From Chryseobacterium soldanellicola (GTDB lineage Bacteria > Bacteroidota > Bacteroidia > Flavobacteriales > Weeksellaceae), in contig NZ_FNKL01000004.1 of assembly GCF_900100115.1 (NCBI RefSeq), positions 248,001-312,000 of the forward strand: a DNA stretch of 64,000 nucleotides, read 5' to 3'. The position numbers and the translations under genes were made by a program. The first letter of the stretch is position 1. Each line of letters begins with the position of its first letter. This document shows positions 60,673 through 64,000 of this stretch, in pieces. The notes below the pieces were generated by a model that did not search any database, was not told where the DNA came from, and saw only the letters and a list, made by a program, of their open reading frames with translations.

Positions 60673-61530
60673 ATGAACAACGATATTTTCCCGTGTCTTT
60701 GGTACGACGGAGACGCAAAACAATCAGCAGAATTTTATTGTAAAGTATTTGACGGAAAAATTACCGCAGATACACCTGTTGTAATGAATATTGATCTTTT
60801 TGGTCAAAAAATTATGTTACTGAACGGCGGGCCTCATTTTGAAAAAAATGCCTCAGTTTCGTTCATGGTAATTTGTGAAACGGAAGATGAGGTTCAGAAA
60901 TCCTGGGACCAGTTAATGGAAGGCGGAATGGCATTGATGCCTTTGGATTCTTATCCCTGGAGTAAAAAATATGGTTGGGTTCGTGATAAATTCGGGGTTA
61001 CATGGCAAATATTTTTAGGTGAAAAACAAAATGACCAGAAAATTGTTCCGACTTTAATGTTTATTCATGAAAATAACGGAAAAGCGATGGAAGCAATGGA
61101 ATTTTACACGCAGACTTTCCCGAATTCCAGCATTGGAAATGTATTAAAATATAAAGATGGAGGCGAAGCAAACGAAGTTCCTGAAAATGTACAGCACGCC
61201 CATTTTGTGATTGACGGATACAATTTGTTTTGCATGGATAATTCTTATGACCACAAATTTGATTTCAATGAAGGTATTTCGATGGTTGTTATGACCGATG
61301 ATCAGGAGCAGACAGATCATCTTTGGAATACGCTGACTTCCGGTGGAGGAAGGGAAAGCATGTGCGGCTGGTTAAAGGATAAATATGGTTTTAGCTGGCA
61401 GATTGTTCCGAAAAAATTAATTCAGCTGATGAGCGATCATGATCAGGAAAAAGCTCAGAAAGTAGTTCAGGCGATGATGAAAATGCAGAAAATTATCATT
61501 AAAGATTTAGAAGAAGCTTATAATTCTTAA
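60673..61530 (+). CDS. Two-domain VOC/PhnB-like protein
   Basis: 285 residues with two successive PhnB-like units: ~1-120 (FPCLWYDGDAKQSAEFYCKVFDG, DKFGVTWQIFLGE) and ~125-260 (TLMFIHENNGKAMEAMEFYTQTFPNSSIGN, DKYGFSWQIVP). The tail (~262-285) is helical. Such proteins are often annotated as 3-demethylubiquinone-9 3-methyltransferase-like, but they lack methyltransferase motifs, so that name is not supported here. Followed by an SDR gene after 48 bases. Confidence 0.85.
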   Translation: MNNDIFPCLWYDGDAKQSAEFYCKVFDGKITADTPVVMNIDLFGQKIMLLNGGPHFEKNASVSFMVICETEDEVQKSWDQLMEGGMALMPLDSYPWSKKYGWVRDKFGVTWQIFLGEKQNDQKIVPTLMFIHENNGKAMEAMEFYTQTFPNSSIGNVLKYKDGGEANEVPENVQHAHFVIDGYNLFCMDNSYDHKFDFNEGISMVVMTDDQEQTDHLWNTLTSGGGRESMCGWLKDKYGFSWQIVPKKLIQLMSDHDQEKAQKVVQAMMKMQKIIIKDLEEAYNS

Positions 61531-61578
61531 AAGTGATTTCGGCTTATTGTTTGATAGTATTTTGAAAAAAAATTGCTT

Positions 61579-62412
61579 ATGAAGACGCAGAATAAGTCAC
61601 AATCAAAGTCAAAAGTTCCTCAAGAAGGTTTATTTCCTGAAATTATCCGTAAAAGCTATTTAGGAAGCAAAAAATTACTTGGTAAAAAAGCTGTAATTTC
61701 TGGTGGAGACAGTGGAATCGGACAAGCGGTTGCCGTGCATTTTGCCCGAGAAGGCGCAGATATTGCGATCATTTATAAAGAAAGCGATAAAGACGCCAAA
61801 GAAACCCAAAAACTGGTAGAAAAAGAAGGCCGGAAGTGCATTTTGCTGAAAGGTGATATCTCTAAAAAACCATTTAAAACAAAATGTTTGGAGAAGATCA
61901 AAAAAGAATGGAAAACACTTGATATTCTGGTTAATAATGCCGGAATTCAGTTTCCTAAAAATGATATTGAAAAGATCTCCGACCAGCAGATTCAGGAAAC
62001 TTTTAATGTGAATATTATTTCGATGATTAGCGTAACAAGAGATTTTTTACCTTTAATGAAAAAAGGCGGCAGAATTATCTGTACGACTTCAGTTACGGCG
62101 TACAGGGGAAGCGATCATCTGATTGATTATTCGGCTACAAAGGGCGCTATTGCAACATTTATCCGGTCTCTGGCAACAAATCTTGCAGAAAAGAAAATTC
62201 TCGTAAACGGAGTTGCTCCCGGACCGATCTGGACGCCGCTTGTGAAAGAAACTTTCGATGATTTATCAACTTTTGGAAAAGATAATCCTATGAAAAGAGC
62301 CGGCCAGCCCTCAGAAGTTGCTCCGGCCTATGTTTTTCTGGCTTCCGAGGATTCGAGCTTTATTACCGGAGAAATCATTCATATTAACGGAGGCGATTTT
62401 GTAGGAGGATAA
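61579..62412 (+). CDS. SDR family oxidoreductase (YghA/YhdF-like)
   Basis: 277 residues from the ATG at 61579. A ~40-residue basic N-terminal extension (KTQNKSQSKSKVPQEGLFPEIIRKSYLGSKKL) precedes the cofactor motif ISGGDSGIGQAVAV, NNAGIQFPK, catalytic Tyr/Lys in DYSATKGAIATF, and the closing TGEIIHINGGDFVGG. This extended N-terminus and sequence are typical of the YghA-like SDR group. It probably acts on stress-related carbonyls; substrate unknown. Confidence 0.9.
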   Translation: MKTQNKSQSKSKVPQEGLFPEIIRKSYLGSKKLLGKKAVISGGDSGIGQAVAVHFAREGADIAIIYKESDKDAKETQKLVEKEGRKCILLKGDISKKPFKTKCLEKIKKEWKTLDILVNNAGIQFPKNDIEKISDQQIQETFNVNIISMISVTRDFLPLMKKGGRIICTTSVTAYRGSDHLIDYSATKGAIATFIRSLATNLAEKKILVNGVAPGPIWTPLVKETFDDLSTFGKDNPMKRAGQPSEVAPAYVFLASEDSSFITGEIIHINGGDFVGG

Positions 62413-62442
62413 AATTAATTAAAAACCACTTAAATAGTAAAA

Positions 62443-62871
62443 ATGGAAACTTTGGTATATACAATCCAGATCAATACCAGTCCGGAAAGAGTTTGGGACG
62501 TACTTTGGGGTGAAATAACCTATAGACAATGGACGACAGCTTTTACCGAAGGCTCGTTTTATCAGGGGACATTAGAGGAAGGAAGTACGGTGAAATTTCT
62601 CGATCCTAAAAACAACGGAATGTACAGCCGTGTTGAGAAAAATATTCCTCATAAGGAAATGAAATTTTTGCATCTCGGAGAAATTTATGATGGGGTTGAA
62701 GCTCCTCAAAATTGGGGAGAAGCAACGGAATCTTATATTTTGGAGGAAAAAGATGACGGAACAGAATTAAAAGCTGAAATTCAGACTCCTGCTGAATTCA
62801 AAGAGTTTTTTGAAGATAAATTTCCAAAAGCGTTGGGAATTGTGAAAAATCTTTCTGAAAATCAACTTTAG
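62443..62871 (+). CDS. SRPBCC (AHSA1-like) protein
   Basis: 142 residues, starting METLVYTIQINTSPERVWDVLWGEITYRQWTTAF, the AHSA1-like opening; the C-terminus is KFPKALGIVKNLSENQL. It is a close paralogue of the next gene (62946-63392), sharing the ETLxYxxxINxxxxxVWDxLW and IVKNL ends, so tandem duplication is likely. Ligand unknown. Confidence 0.85.
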   Translation: METLVYTIQINTSPERVWDVLWGEITYRQWTTAFTEGSFYQGTLEEGSTVKFLDPKNNGMYSRVEKNIPHKEMKFLHLGEIYDGVEAPQNWGEATESYILEEKDDGTELKAEIQTPAEFKEFFEDKFPKALGIVKNLSENQL

Positions 62872-62945
62872 TAAGCAAATATCATTAATAATTTTCACAA
62901 ATAAAATTAGTGTTTAATTTAAATCAGATCACAAAAAATAAAAAT

Positions 62946-63392
62946 ATGGAAACTTTATCATACGAAACAGTAATCAATGCACCTAAGCAAAAGGTTTGGG
63001 ATATTCTTTGGAATCCTGAAACCTACAGAGAATGGACGCAGTTTTTCAATCCCGCTTCTCAGTCCCAAATGAAATCCGATTGGAAAGTCGGAGGAAAAAC
63101 ATATTTTCTGGACATGAACAATGAAGGAATGGTTTCTACAATCGACAGTTTAGACGAGCCAAATCAGATTATTTTTAAACATTTAGGAATGGTGGATAAA
63201 AATGGAGTAGAAGATACCGAAAGCATGGAAATCAAGCAATGGAGCGGATGCTTTGAAAAATATATTTTAATAGATTTTGACGGAAAAACAAAACTCCATA
63301 CAGAAGTTCAGGTCGAAAAAAACTGGGAAGAGCATATGAATACGGGTTTTATAAAAGGTTTGGAAATTGTGAAAAATCTTGCTGAGAAATAA
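62946..63392 (+). CDS. SRPBCC (AHSA1-like) protein, tandem paralogue
   Basis: 148 residues from the ATG at 62946 (METLSYETVINAPKQKVWDILWNPETYREWTQFF); the frame extends upstream without support. It is closely related to the gene just before it. VGGKTYFLDMNNEGMVSTID and KGLEIVKNLAEK follow the same pattern. A palindromic repeat element lies immediately downstream (63405-63498). Confidence 0.85.
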   Translation: METLSYETVINAPKQKVWDILWNPETYREWTQFFNPASQSQMKSDWKVGGKTYFLDMNNEGMVSTIDSLDEPNQIIFKHLGMVDKNGVEDTESMEIKQWSGCFEKYILIDFDGKTKLHTEVQVEKNWEEHMNTGFIKGLEIVKNLAEK

Positions 63393-63404
63393 TTTACCTT
63401 TATC

Positions 63405-63498
63405 CCACAGATTTCGCAGATTTGCACAGATGATACGTTTTATATATTGCAATTAAAAAATATGCGCAATCATCTCTGCAAATCTGTGAAATCTGTGG
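63405..63498. repeat. Inverted repeat, CACAGATTT element
   Basis: 30-base arms (CCACAGATTTCGCAGATTTG... and ...AATCTGTGAAATCTGTGG) are inverse copies with two mismatches, around a 34-base loop. Related half sequences occur at 57655-57700 (ATCTGTGTAAATC, GATCTGTGG) and possibly 59205-59280. Confidence 0.6.
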
Positions 63499-63519
63499 TA
63501 AATAAAATAAAAATCAAAT

Positions 63520-63978
63520 ATGAAATTATTAACGATCCTTTTTACGACTTTTATTCTGGCTTTATTGGCTACAAAAATCTTCCAGGGAAGCTGGAATTTT
63601 TTATTTTCAGGAAACCTGGGAATGGCGGTTTTCATCATTTTTACGGGGCTTTCACATTTTAAATTTCAAAAAGGAATGGCGTTGATGATTCCTGATTTTA
63701 TTCCTGCTAAAATGTTTTGGGTATATTTTACCGGAATTATTGAAATCGCTGCCGGAATTGGTTTAATGATTCCATCAATTCGTGAAACGACTGCGATTTT
63801 ATTAATAATTTTCTTTGTTTTGGTTTTCCTGGCGAATATTAATTCATCAAAGAAAAAGGTTAATATCTTCAAAGGAGATTACACCGGTCCCGGAATGAGA
63901 TATCTTTATAAAGAAAGAATCCCGATGCAGGTTATTTTAATTGTCTGGACGTGGTATTTCGGGATATATCTGAATTAA
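63520..63978 (+). CDS. DoxX-like membrane protein
   Basis: 152 residues with four hydrophobic segments. The block AVFIIFTGLSHFKFQKGMALMIPDFIPAKMFWVYFTGIIEIAAGIGLMIP matches DoxX-like proteins with the FTGxSHF entry. The C-terminal part ends in a tryptophan-rich membrane segment (VILIVWTWYFGIYLN). It is the last gene in the window, and 22 bases follow it without a gene. Role unknown. Confidence 0.8.
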   Translation: MKLLTILFTTFILALLATKIFQGSWNFLFSGNLGMAVFIIFTGLSHFKFQKGMALMIPDFIPAKMFWVYFTGIIEIAAGIGLMIPSIRETTAILLIIFFVLVFLANINSSKKKVNIFKGDYTGPGMRYLYKERIPMQVILIVWTWYFGIYLN

Positions 63979-64000
63979 ATATAATCGTAACAATTAAAGC

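Noticed and set aside
60673..61530. 3-demethylubiquinone-9 3-methyltransferase
   Set aside because: The protein has two VOC/PhnB units and no SAM-binding motif, so this common automatic name is not supported.
63447..63662. Plus-strand open frame overlapping the CACAGATTT repeat and the DoxX-like gene
   Set aside because: It reads through the palindromic repeat and then the DoxX-like gene out of frame, with no start context and no family similarity.

Overview
The window looks like a chromosomal segment of a Flavobacteriia species close to Chryseobacterium (family Weeksellaceae). The reasons are the low G+C content, the many Bacteroidetes-type -7 elements (TAnnTTTG) just upstream of genes, signal peptides ending in FAQ or FSQ, a type IX secretion (T9SS type B) C-terminal domain on a 1401-residue adhesin, OMP_b-brl/TonB-type receptors, and a subclass A2 beta-lactamase of the CGA/CIA kind. 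The species call is inference from gene content; no rRNA or tRNA gene was seen.

Layout. 1-8 kb: the 3' end of purL, two small exported proteins, dgkA, then housekeeping genes dnaN and pheT around an exported M23 peptidase, and a META-domain lipoprotein. 8-15 kb, almost all minus strand: a GT-C-like membrane protein, a 3-hydroxybutyryl-CoA dehydrogenase, a class A beta-lactamase, a GH5 glucanase with a C-terminal carbohydrate-binding module, and a Gfo/Idh/MocA oxidoreductase. 15-20 kb: pcm, a FabI-like reductase with FabH, a gene-free stretch ending in an orphan terminator, a 2-hydroxyacid dehydrogenase, and an ECF sigma factor with an overlapping membrane partner. 20-31 kb: an outer-membrane beta-barrel receptor, the T9SS adhesin, urocanate hydratase and a Rossmann-fold epimerase-like protein. 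31.3-33.1 kb is a visibly AT-richer two-gene ATPase plus HNH nuclease module (Septu-like, PtuA/PtuB), the most likely acquired defence locus. 33-46 kb: two thiol peroxidases (one exported), a GapN-type aldehyde dehydrogenase, an ECF sigma-factor remnant, an S41 peptidase, an MBL-fold hydrolase, a DUF763 protein ending in the sliding-clamp motif QLSLF, and monomeric isocitrate dehydrogenase.

46-52 kb holds an HxlR/SDR divergent pair and a LytS/LytTR two-component system. That system is flanked on both sides by operons (a two-heme P460-type protein with a lipoprotein; a DUF1223 thioredoxin-like protein). Their promoter regions share a direct-repeat operator at identical spacing to an identical -7 box, so the four elements probably form one regulon. 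52-56 kb: a Bcr/CflA transporter, an aldo/keto reductase and an AraC-type regulator, then a Crp/Fnr regulator. 56.7-64 kb is a run of plus-strand genes for small VOC, DinB, SRPBCC, SDR, alpha/beta-hydrolase and DoxX-like proteins, separated by short palindromic intergenic repeats.

Intergenic regions carry several families of inverted repeats, including a perfect 29-bp pair. Some start codons were moved downstream of the longest open frame because a -7 box or a signal peptide places the start there; these cases are stated in the entries.
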